Source: Paenirhizobium cremeum (lineage in GTDB: Bacteria; Pseudomonadota; Alphaproteobacteria; Rhizobiales; Rhizobiaceae). Taken from it: DNA of 64,000 nt. Of this stretch, positions 26,303 to 34,532 are shown piece after piece (position 1 is the stretch's first letter; each line of letters opens with the position of its first letter). The stretch covers positions 16,745 through 80,744 of the forward strand of contig NZ_JAGGCS010000019.1 of the NCBI RefSeq assembly GCF_022884085.1, read 5' to 3'. Both the position numbers and the translations under genes were made by a program. The notes under the pieces were generated by a model. That model saw only the letters and a list, made by a program, of their open reading frames with translations. It searched no databases and was not told the DNA's origin.

Positions 26303-29300
26303 TGCCAGCCTCCTCACGGTCGGCGGTCGACCATTCGGCGACGCGGGCCAGATGATCGTATTCGCCGCCGAAATCGTTCTGCTGCGCCGGGATGAGCCGC
26401 GAAACGAAGCCGCGCTCACCCGCCTGCAGGGCTGCAACGAAACGGCCGAGTTCGGCGACCGACTGTGCGGCAAGATCGAGCGCGGATTTCCTGTTGTCGC
26501 CGCGGCCGGTGAGTTCGTTATTCACCTGATCGGTCTGGAAACGATCGCCCGGCCGCAGCCGGACATAGATGAGGTTTTCCGGGAAAAGCCGGCCGGCATC
26601 GCGGAATGCCCCCTCCGTCAGGGCCGCGGCCTCCAACGCGAGCTGGGGATCGAGCAGACTGCGCGCCTGCGCCACGCTCGGGCCAAGCCCCGTCTTGTAG
26701 TCGATGATATCGGCATGACCGCCGCCCTTGATGTCGATCCGGTCGGCCACACCGGTCAGGCGAATGCCGACGGGTGCCAGATCGACACCGCCGCGAGCCT
26801 CGGTCAGCGTCTGGCGGATCTCCGGCCGGCGCCTTCCCTCCCAGCGGAGGAAAGCATCGCCGACGGCTCGAAACCGCTGCCGCCAGACGATGTCGATATG
26901 GGTGGGAAGCCCTTGCTCGTCGAACAGCCGGTCAGTGATTGCGCGCATCGCGGCGGCACCGGCGGGGGTCAGGGGATCATGGCCTTCGCTGACGAAGCGC
27001 TCGATGATCTTGTGATAAAGCGTGCCGCGCTCGGCAGCACCCGGATCCTGATTGAACGGATCGACGGGATCGAGCCGGAGAATGCGGCGGGCATAAATGG
27101 AATAGGGGTCGCGACGGAAGCGCCCGACCTCGCTGAACGAATAGCTGCGTGGCTGAAGCTCTGCCGGCGGTTTCGGCGCCGGCCGTTGGGCCAGCGATTG
27201 GCTTTCGCCCTTATCGAGCAGTTCGACATAGTGGCGATAGATATCGCCGCGTGCCTTTAGCCGGCTTTCGAAATCGCCGCCGCCAAGCGCGAGCAGCCGT
27301 TGCAACCAGCGGGAGGCAACCGTCGGAGCCGAACCCTGGCGAAGGGCGCGGGAGAAGATCAGTTGGCGTGTGCCGCAGGCCATCTCGAAATCGTGGGCGA
27401 GCTGGCCGATGCGCTTTTCCGGCGGTTCCAGCCCGATCTCCGTCTTCATCATTCGGGAGAGGAAGGGGTTGTTGGTGGTCTGTCCGGGCCACGAACCTTC
27501 GTTCAGGCCACCGATGACGACGGTATCGACATTCTGCAGTCGGGCTTCCAGCGTGCCGAAGATGAAGACGCGCGGGTGACGCATTGCCTTCGGTTTGACT
27601 GCGACGCCGGTCATCAGCGCTGCCATGATATCAATCCACTGGGGGCCGTCGGCCTCGATCTGGCCGTCAGCGCTCATGATTTCCGCAAGCAGGTCCGCGA
27701 GCCTTTCGCCGGCCTCGTCTGACCAGAGAAGCGAGAGATCGCCCTTGTCGTCGGCGCAGACCGCTTCCAGCGTCCGTCCGGTTCGCTCGGCCCATTGGCC
27801 GACGGGCAGCCTGTCGGACAGGCGCCGTTCACCAGCTTTTGCCACGAGGGCCGAGACGAGCGGCTCGGCGGCCGCGGAAATGCGCGATGCGAGCTGGCCT
27901 GCGGCCTCGATTGTTTCACGGGAAACCCCGAGCCGCCATTGGGGCGGATGACGGTCGGTCGTCTGTTCTTCGCGACGTCGTTCGAAGAGAGCCGACAGCG
28001 TCGCGAGATCGACGGGCTGCACGCCGCCACGCAGCGCGATCACCTCCAGCGCATCGGCTGCCGAGCGGTAGGTATCAGCATCGAAGCCGAATCGAACGAG
28101 CGGATGTTTGAGCAGCGAGACGATCGCCACGGGATCGCCCGGCCGCAGCGCCGCTTCGAGCAGGAGTTGGACCAGCATGCCCTGCGGTGTCGCGGTGAAG
28201 GGCGTGCCGGCCGAATCGTCGGCGATGATGCCGAAGCGTGCCAACTCAGCCGTCACGCGGCGCGCCAGCGTCCGATCCGGTGTAATCAACGCCACCCGGC
28301 TTTCGCCGCCCTCGCGCTGCTTTTCGAGACCGAGTCTGAGCGCAATGGCGATGGCTGTCGCTTCCTCGCGTTCGTTCGCCGCCTCGATCAGGCCGACATC
28401 GGCAAAGGCGGCTTCCATCCGCGCGGTGCCGAAATCGTCGCGCCAGATCTTCCATCCGTCCGTCGCCCCCGCGGGCGCCATGGCGCGTGACAGGATCTCG
28501 GCACGATCCGCGAGATCCGAGGACGCCTCTGCAAGCGTTTCGACATCCCGCCGTTCGACGCGCATGCGCCGCAAGAGATGAAAGAGACCGTATTGCGGAT
28601 GGCCGCGCGAGGCGGGATCGGAAATACGCTCGGCTTCGAGCCCGATCCGCGTCCAGTCCTCGTCCGGCATGCTCATATCGAGCCCGGGCAGCACCACCGT
28701 TCCTTCCGGTCGTGCCGCGATGGCAGCGATAAGGTCGGCAGCGGCGGGGATGGAGCCGGTGGAACCCGCAACGATGACGGGATCGCTGGAGGTTGAACGG
28801 GCGAGCCTCTCGGCCTCGCCACGCAGGACGGCATCACGGTGGCGCGCCGGCGAGGAGCGGGTCAACTCCTCCAGGCGCGCAGGCCAGAAGTTGGTGGCAA
28901 TAGCGAGGAATTCGGCGGTAAGTTGCCACCACGTCGCGAAATTCGACGTGTCGAGTGTCTTGAGTGATGCCCAGTCGCAACCTTCCGTTTCCGCGGCATC
29001 GATGAGCTCCGTCAGCGCCCGGGCGAGCCATATGGCGTCTGCCGGGCTTGCCGGCGCGACCAGGGGCGTGTCGGAATGAATGCTGCGGACCACGTTCGGC
29101 AACTGGTTACGCCAGGCAAGGATAAGGCGCGCCAGTTCGAGCAGCATGACCGTACTGCTGACCGGTGGGGCAAGGTCGAGCAGGAAAGGCGTTTCTTCCT
29201 CAAAGAAACCGCTGTCGTCATCGGTTTCGCCAAGCGGCCTTATCATCGGCAGAATGGCCGAGCGACCGCCAAGCAGATCCACGAATTCCGAGCGCAGCAC

Positions 29301-29474
29301 ACGGGCGGCCCGCCGGGTCGGAACGAGAATGGTCACCTTCGCCAGCGAAAGCGGGTCCTGCGGATCGTATCGATATCCGGATGCAAGCCGGCCGTCGAGC
29401 AGCGTGGCTGCAAGCACCTTCAGAAAGGGCAACCCCGCCGGTATCGTCAGGACACGCGGTTGATGGGTCGGCAT
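26292..29474 (-). CDS. addB: Double-strand break repair nuclease AddB
   Basis: Partner of AddA; degenerate helicase with a C-terminal nuclease domain. The nuclease motif GVADRIDIKGGGHADIIDYK is near residue 930. TVVIGGLNEGSWPG and NPFLSRMMKTEIGLEPPE in the middle are conserved in alphaproteobacterial AddB. No clean Walker A is visible at the N-terminus (MPTHQPRVLTIPAGLPFLK), and I do not see the four-cysteine iron-sulphur set of the Firmicute protein. Length 1060. Four bases separate it from murU, so it belongs to the same transcript. Confidence 0.93.
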   Translation of the reverse strand: MPTHQPRVLTIPAGLPFLKVLAATLLDGRLASGYRYDPQDPLSLAKVTILVPTRRAARVLRSEFVDLLGGRSAILPMIRPLGETDDDSGFFEEETPFLLDLAPPVSSTVMLLELARLILAWRNQLPNVVRSIHSDTPLVAPASPADAIWLARALTELIDAAETEGCDWASLKTLDTSNFATWWQLTAEFLAIATNFWPARLEELTRSSPARHRDAVLRGEAERLARSTSSDPVIVAGSTGSIPAAADLIAAIAARPEGTVVLPGLDMSMPDEDWTRIGLEAERISDPASRGHPQYGLFHLLRRMRVERRDVETLAEASSDLADRAEILSRAMAPAGATDGWKIWRDDFGTARMEAAFADVGLIEAANEREEATAIAIALRLGLEKQREGGESRVALITPDRTLARRVTAELARFGIIADDSAGTPFTATPQGMLVQLLLEAALRPGDPVAIVSLLKHPLVRFGFDADTYRSAADALEVIALRGGVQPVDLATLSALFERRREEQTTDRHPPQWRLGVSRETIEAAGQLASRISAAAEPLVSALVAKAGERRLSDRLPVGQWAERTGRTLEAVCADDKGDLSLLWSDEAGERLADLLAEIMSADGQIEADGPQWIDIMAALMTGVAVKPKAMRHPRVFIFGTLEARLQNVDTVVIGGLNEGSWPGQTTNNPFLSRMMKTEIGLEPPEKRIGQLAHDFEMACGTRQLIFSRALRQGSAPTVASRWLQRLLALGGGDFESRLKARGDIYRHYVELLDKGESQSLAQRPAPKPPAELQPRSYSFSEVGRFRRDPYSIYARRILRLDPVDPFNQDPGAAERGTLYHKIIERFVSEGHDPLTPAGAAAMRAITDRLFDEQGLPTHIDIVWRQRFRAVGDAFLRWEGRRRPEIRQTLTEARGGVDLAPVGIRLTGVADRIDIKGGGHADIIDYKTGLGPSVAQARSLLDPQLALEAAALTEGAFRDAGRLFPENLIYVRLRPGDRFQTDQVNNELTGRGDNRKSALDLAAQSVAELGRFVAALQAGERGFVSRLIPAQQNDFGGEYDHLARVAEWSTADREEAGNDE

Positions 29475-29477
29475 CCC

Positions 29478-30209
29478 TTATGCCTCGCCCGAGAAGCGCC
29501 GAATGACCGCCTCGGCTTCTTCGAGCGCCTCGGGTGTACCGACGGTCATCCAGTGCCCCGCCATTTCGAGACCGGCCAGACGCCCAGTTGCGATGGCCCG
29601 GTCGAAGTAGATGTTGAGGTTGAAGGCGTCATCAGGCGCATCGTCGAGAAGCGAGGGCTTCATCGCGATCGCGCCCGCATAGACCACCGGGCGGGGAAGC
29701 CCTTCCTCATAGCGGACAAGGCGGCCGTCATTGCCGAGCGAGAAATCCTTCTTGCCGTTGTGTCCCGTTGTGTTCTCCAGGGGGACGCAGAGAAGCGCCA
29801 TGTCCATGCTTTCAGGGTCGAAGAAGCGCGCGAGGCGGCGGAGGTTGGAAGCGTCGCCCGCCTGGTCAGCGAGCCAGAAAAGATCGGCATTCATCACATA
29901 GACAGGGGAGCGATCGAGAAGCTTCAGCCCCTTGGCAAGCCCGCCGCCCGAATTCATCAGCCGGTCGCGCTCGTCGGAAATCACGATCTCGAGCTTCTTG
30001 TAACGCGACAGGTGCTCGACCATCCGGTCGGCGAGATAATGCACGTTGACCACCGCTCGTTCCACGCCGGCATCGGCAAGCGTATCGAGGACATAATCGA
30101 TCATCGGCCTGCCGCCGACGGGCACCAGCGGCTTCGGGATCGTGTTCGTGATCGGCCGCAGCCGGGCTCCGAGCCCCGCTGCAAGCACCATCGCCTGGGT
30201 GATTTTCAT
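29478..30209 (-). CDS. murU: N-acetylmuramate-1-phosphate uridylyltransferase-like nucleotidyltransferase
   Basis: Sugar-1-phosphate nucleotidyltransferase. The signature MVLAAGLGARLRPITNTIPK at residues 7-26 binds the nucleotide, and PLVPVGGRPMIDYVLD follows. Short members (243 residues) next to a sugar kinase of the AmgK type match MurU, which makes UDP-MurNAc from MurNAc-1-phosphate in the fosfomycin-insensitive recycling route of Pseudomonas. The neighbour upstream is exactly an AmgK-like kinase (fused to TsaE), which supports the assignment. Mannose-1-phosphate guanylyltransferase is the main alternative from sequence alone. Confidence 0.82.
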   Translation of the reverse strand: MKITQAMVLAAGLGARLRPITNTIPKPLVPVGGRPMIDYVLDTLADAGVERAVVNVHYLADRMVEHLSRYKKLEIVISDERDRLMNSGGGLAKGLKLLDRSPVYVMNADLFWLADQAGDASNLRRLARFFDPESMDMALLCVPLENTTGHNGKKDFSLGNDGRLVRYEEGLPRPVVYAGAIAMKPSLLDDAPDDAFNLNIYFDRAIATGRLAGLEMAGHWMTVGTPEALEEAEAVIRRFSGEA

Positions 30210-30218
30210 GGCAAGTCG

Positions 30219-31742
30219 CTACGCTGATTCGGCCGAACCGATTCCAACCCGGGCACACCAGTCGCGCAAGGGGGCAAGTGCATCATGTTCGAAAGCGACG
30301 GACAGATGCCACAGGGTTCTCGGCATATGCTTCATGTAGCCTGGCTTGCCGTCGCGCTGAAGCAGGCGGATCCAGAGGCCGTTCAGCTTGCAGGCTCGCT
30401 GCGCCGACATGATTGCCCAGCTCTTGAGGAAATTCGCTTCATCGAAGGCGGGGTTCTTTCTGCGCAGGGAAAGATAGTCTTCCATCAGTTGGTCGACCAG
30501 CGGCCGTTTGACGGTGACGCGCGCATCCTGTACGATAGAAACGAGATCGTAGGCCGTTGGACCGATCATGGCGTCCTGAAAGTCGAGAAGGCCAATCCGG
30601 TCGCTTCCCTCTCTGTCACCGCGCCAGATGATGTTTGGCGAATGGAAGTCCCTGAGAACAAGCGATCTTTCGGCGTCCGACAGCGCATCGATCAGCCCGT
30701 CCCAAATGGCTAGATATTCCGCCCGTTCTTCCGTGGTGGCGGGCTTGCCCCCGCGCTTCCAGGGAAGGTGCCAGTCGATAAGAAGCTCCGCTTCCATCTT
30801 CATGGCAGTGCGGTCGTAGTCGGGAATACGGTGTATCAGCCCGCCATTGAACGTGATCTCGCGCGGGAAGGACGTCTCATGCAGGGCGGCGAGGCATTCG
30901 ACGCTCGCCCGGTAACGGTCCGCAATCGGAACGCCGTTGTCGTCGAGAACGGTTTCGGGACCGAAATCCTCGATCAGCAGGATGCCGTTTTCGCAATCGC
31001 TCTCATAGATCTCGGGCGCGGCGAAACCCTTGTCCCGCAAGGCACCGGCGATAGCGACGAAGGGGTAAACGTCTTCCGCCAGATGCACGATCTGCGAATA
31101 GGGCTTGCCGTCACGGATCGGCGGGCCGTCCGGTTGGCGTGGCGAATCCATCAGGATCTTTCGCAGCCCTTCGGAAGGGTAGATGTATTCATAGGCGCGG
31201 GTGGAGGCATCGCCGGTCAGATGGCGCCGCCGGGCGCCAGCCAGGCCATGAGTGTCGAGAAAGCCCCTGATCTGGAGGACACGTGAGATTCTTGAGAGTT
31301 TGCCAGTTTCGGCCTCGATGACGACCTGTCGTCCACCACTGGCTTCAAAAGCAAAGCGGATGTCGATCCGGCGGGCGGGCAGGGCGGCGCCCGCCTTCTC
31401 CGGCCATTCCACCAGGCAGACGCCATCCTTCAGCGCGTCCTCGAAGCCGAGTTCGTCCAGTTCGCCCGGATCGCCGAGCCGGTAGAGATCGAAATGCGCG
31501 ACCGGAAGACGCAGATCGTAATTCTGCACCAGCGTGAATGTCGGGCTCGGAACTTCGAGTTCGCTGTCATCCGCCATGGCCCTGAGCAGGGCGCGGCAAA
31601 GCGTCGACTTGCCGGCGCCAAGGTCGCCCCACAACGCGACACAATCGCCAGGCTTGAGGGCAAGCGCGAGATCCTCGCCAAGTTGCTGGGTGGCTGCTTC
31701 GGAACGGAGGAAGAGGGAAATGCTGGTCTGGCTATGGGTCAT
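30219..31742 (-). CDS. Fusion: TsaE (t6A synthesis ATPase) with AmgK-like sugar kinase
   Basis: Two enzymes in one 507-residue chain. Residues ~1-155 are TsaE, the ATPase of the tRNA threonylcarbamoyladenosine complex: Walker A GDLGAGKSTLCRALL, then SPTFTLVQNYD, HFDLYRLGDPGELDELG and LVEWPEKAG. Residues ~175-507 are an aminoglycoside-phosphotransferase-like kinase: ILLIEDFG, the catalytic loop LVLRDFHSPNIIW and the metal-binding LLDFQDAMIGPTAYDL. With murU next door, the kinase half is probably AmgK, which phosphorylates MurNAc and GlcNAc at C1. The start was set at the ATG overlapping divL as ATGA. Such fusions occur in related Rhizobiales. Confidence 0.9.
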   Translation of the reverse strand: MTHSQTSISLFLRSEAATQQLGEDLALALKPGDCVALWGDLGAGKSTLCRALLRAMADDSELEVPSPTFTLVQNYDLRLPVAHFDLYRLGDPGELDELGFEDALKDGVCLVEWPEKAGAALPARRIDIRFAFEASGGRQVVIEAETGKLSRISRVLQIRGFLDTHGLAGARRRHLTGDASTRAYEYIYPSEGLRKILMDSPRQPDGPPIRDGKPYSQIVHLAEDVYPFVAIAGALRDKGFAAPEIYESDCENGILLIEDFGPETVLDDNGVPIADRYRASVECLAALHETSFPREITFNGGLIHRIPDYDRTAMKMEAELLIDWHLPWKRGGKPATTEERAEYLAIWDGLIDALSDAERSLVLRDFHSPNIIWRGDREGSDRIGLLDFQDAMIGPTAYDLVSIVQDARVTVKRPLVDQLMEDYLSLRRKNPAFDEANFLKSWAIMSAQRACKLNGLWIRLLQRDGKPGYMKHMPRTLWHLSVAFEHDALAPLRDWCARVGIGSAESA

Positions 31743-34333
31743 TCTGCGGCAACGGATTGGGGCATGACGGCTGTCGGGATGCGGCACGATACAGTCGTAC
31801 CGCCCCCCGGGGCGCTGTCAATGGAGACCTTGCCGTTGTGGAGGTTGACGAAGCTCTCCACGATGGAGAGACCGAGGCCCGCGCCGCTGCGTCTGCCGCC
31901 CTTGCCGTTCGTCGAGAAGCGGTCGAAGACGGTCGCGAGCATGTCCGGTGTCATGCCGCAACCATTGTCATGAACGGTGAAGACGAAATCGCCATCTTCC
32001 CGCCAGCACTTCATTTCCACGGCCGATCCCTCCGGTGCGAAATTGACGGCGTTGGTCAGGATCTTGATGAGGATCTGTTTCAGCCGCTGCTGGTCCGCCA
32101 CGATATGGCCGAGCTGGGCCGATGCCGCGATCTCCAGTGTGACATTGCCTTCCTGCAGGCGGTCGGTCATCTGCATCGACACGTCGTCGAGCAGATCGTT
32201 GAGATCGATGTCGGAATAGTCGAGACGCATGATGCCTGCATCCACCGTCGCCAGGTCGAGAATGTCGTTGACGATGGTGAGCAGAACGGAGGAAGACGTC
32301 GATATGTGGTCGATATACTCGGCCTGCCGTTCGTTGAGAGGCCCGATGGCCGGCGTTTTCAGCAGGTCCGTGAAGCCGATGATGTTGGTCAGCGGCGACC
32401 GCAGTTCATAGGAAACGTGCTGCACAAAGTCGTTTTTCAACTCGTCCGCCTTGCGCAGCGCCTCGTTCTTTTCCTTCAGAGCCCGTTCGGCTCGGACGCT
32501 GTCGGTCATGTTGACGAAGGTCAGCATGGTCTGGGCGTTCGGAAGCGGCGTCACCGCGTAATCGAGCACAAGGCCGGAATAGAGTTCCAGTGTGCCCTGG
32601 CTGGAGGGGCGTTCGTCCTCGAAGCTGGTGATGATCTTGCTGAAGGCTTTCCAGCCGTCGGGCTTGTCATAGGACGGTGCACAGGCCGTCTCGATGGCGC
32701 GGATGTGGGTGCCATGACGCGCTTCGGCTTCGGTGATGCCCCAGAGCGCGCGGAATGCCGGATTGGAAAGCTGGATGCGCCCGTCGGGGCCGAACACCGC
32801 AACGCCTTCGGAAAGATGATCGATGGTCTCGCCCTGCACGCGCAGCAGCGTATTGTAGCGCGTTTCGAGATCGACCTGTTCGGTGAGGTTTTCGAAGACC
32901 CAGGTGGCGCCGCCCTGCGGATGCGCAGAAGCGATCACGCGAAGCGTCTGGCCATTCGGCAGGTGCCAGAGTTCCGTCTGCGTGTCGAGCGAACGGTAGA
33001 CGGCAAGCGTGTTTTCCTTCCACGCCTTCCAACTCAGCTGTTCCGGCAGCTTGTGGGCCGAACGCAGCCTGTCGAGCAGTTCCGCATGGTCGGGTCGGGC
33101 CTCGAGGAATGCGTGATCGAGCTCCCAGAGCTGCACAAAGGCCTGGTTGAAGAATTGCAGCCGCCGTTCGCCGTCGAAAATGGCAACGGGTGTCGCCAGA
33201 TGATCCAGCGTTTCGGCATGGCTCTTCAGCGTACGCTGCAGTTCCTCGCGAAGCGCCTCCTTCTGGGAGACATCGATCGCCATGCCGCAGGAACCCGCGG
33301 GACCGCGCACGTCGACCACGTCGTAGAAGGTCCGGTTGCCTCGGACGGCGGTCGAAACGGTATCGTGGAAAGGGGATTCCGGCGTAACGCTCGCCTTGAT
33401 CTTCTCGCGGGTCAGGCTGCTCAGGACCTCACGGTTTTCACGGATGGCCTGATCGGGAGAGGCTGCCTCGACCGCTTCGCTATAGGCATGATTGACCCAA
33501 AGCAGCCGACCATCGGCATCCCTTTGCCAGACGGGCTGCTCGATGGCGTCAAGCAGCGCCTCGAAGGTGGCGATGGATGTCTTCAGGCGGTTGCGTTCGA
33601 TCTTGAGTTCGGCAAGCTCGGCCCGCAGGTTGTTGAGCGCCACGAAATGGGCGAAGGCGCGCCCGCCGGAAAGCCGGCCCTGCACCTCCAGTACTTCTCC
33701 GCGCTGGGTCTCCACGATGAGGTCGAAGCTGTGCGCGTCGAAACGAAGCTTCTCGATCGCCTTTTCAAGTTCGCCGGCCGATGCTGGCTTGAGCCAGCGG
33801 CCGAATGCGAGAAAATCGCCATCGGTCTGCGGCGCGCCGGTTTCGACCGGTAGCTGGCCGAGGAATTCCGGTCGGTTCTGTCCGTCCCAGATGACGATCC
33901 GGCGATTCTTGTCGGCGATCAGCGCCTGATACCGGGAAATCTGCTGATTGGCATCCGATAAGGCGGAACGCATCTCGGCGCCTTCGTTTTCGAGACGCGC
34001 GCGTTGGCGGATCAGCCAGACGGCCGAAACAAGCGCAGCGGAAAGGATGCCGATGACGAGGGAATAGCCGAAGGTCTCCACGGAGGTGAAGAGACGCTCC
34101 ACGGGTGCCGCTACCGCCTGCGCCCGCGCAAAGCCCGGGACCACCAGTCCTGTCAGCGCCGTCGCTCCCATGCAGACCGACCAGATCTGCAGGAGCTGGT
34201 ATCGCCTGCGCCCGTGCGATGCCTTGCGGATGCCTGCTCCTGCATGAGCCTGCTCCACCGCCTGTCCGAAGCCGTTCCGGCCAAGGCGCGTCATCGTTTC
34301 CCGCATATACGGGTCGCTATCATTTACCGACAT
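31739..34333 (-). CDS. divL: DivL-type PAS-containing cell-cycle kinase with tyrosine in the H-box
   Basis: Member of the DivL family, which in Caulobacter relays DivK state to CckA and so controls CtrA. Two N-terminal hydrophobic segments (about residues 50-70 and 93-112) are followed by a long region with several PAS-like repeats (QRDADGRLLWVNHAYSEAV, FDGERRLQFFNQAFVQLWELD, FGPDGRIQLSNPAFRALWG). The dimerisation helix reads FVQHVSYELRSPLTNIIGF: the phospho-accepting histidine is replaced by Tyr642. The ATPase part is intact (DNGCGMTPDM, GAGLGLSIVESFV). Length 864. Head of the leftward operon ending at trxA. Confidence 0.92.
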   Translation of the reverse strand: MSVNDSDPYMRETMTRLGRNGFGQAVEQAHAGAGIRKASHGRRRYQLLQIWSVCMGATALTGLVVPGFARAQAVAAPVERLFTSVETFGYSLVIGILSAALVSAVWLIRQRARLENEGAEMRSALSDANQQISRYQALIADKNRRIVIWDGQNRPEFLGQLPVETGAPQTDGDFLAFGRWLKPASAGELEKAIEKLRFDAHSFDLIVETQRGEVLEVQGRLSGGRAFAHFVALNNLRAELAELKIERNRLKTSIATFEALLDAIEQPVWQRDADGRLLWVNHAYSEAVEAASPDQAIRENREVLSSLTREKIKASVTPESPFHDTVSTAVRGNRTFYDVVDVRGPAGSCGMAIDVSQKEALREELQRTLKSHAETLDHLATPVAIFDGERRLQFFNQAFVQLWELDHAFLEARPDHAELLDRLRSAHKLPEQLSWKAWKENTLAVYRSLDTQTELWHLPNGQTLRVIASAHPQGGATWVFENLTEQVDLETRYNTLLRVQGETIDHLSEGVAVFGPDGRIQLSNPAFRALWGITEAEARHGTHIRAIETACAPSYDKPDGWKAFSKIITSFEDERPSSQGTLELYSGLVLDYAVTPLPNAQTMLTFVNMTDSVRAERALKEKNEALRKADELKNDFVQHVSYELRSPLTNIIGFTDLLKTPAIGPLNERQAEYIDHISTSSSVLLTIVNDILDLATVDAGIMRLDYSDIDLNDLLDDVSMQMTDRLQEGNVTLEIAASAQLGHIVADQQRLKQILIKILTNAVNFAPEGSAVEMKCWREDGDFVFTVHDNGCGMTPDMLATVFDRFSTNGKGGRRSGAGLGLSIVESFVNLHNGKVSIDSAPGGGTTVSCRIPTAVMPQSVAAE

Positions 34334-34466
34334 ATTCGGTCTGTCTCCGTCCTATGTGCCGCATTGTCGACAAGACATCCCATCTCGCGTCGCGCCGTCC
34401 GGCCGCGTCACGAATCAAGTTCTAAAACAATACTGCCTAAGGGAATCGTCGGGAAGGCCGGAGGGC

Positions 34467-34502
34467 AAAAAAGAGGCCGCGCCTTTTGTCAAGGACGCGG
34501 CC
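34467..34502 (-). terminator. Rho-independent terminator after ahcY
   Basis: Read on the minus strand: a stem built from GGCCGCG and CGCGGCC, extended by AAGG/CCTT across a one-base bulge, followed by a T run (CTCTTTTTT). It starts 30 bases after the ahcY stop and is oriented for it. Confidence 0.85.
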
Positions 34503-34532
34503 ACTATATCTTGTGGAAAGATTGTCGGCTAA

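Noticed and set aside
27913..27926. GTTTCACGGGAAAC resembling parS inside addB
   Set aside because: The CACGTG core is broken by a T to G change, and it lies in coding sequence 25 kb from the presumed origin with no partner site.
31757..33853. Long rightward reading frame opposite divL (about 700 codons)
   Set aside because: Rich in Arg, His, Gly and Asp with no recognisable domain, fully antisense to a gene with clear motifs; a by-product of GC-rich codon use.
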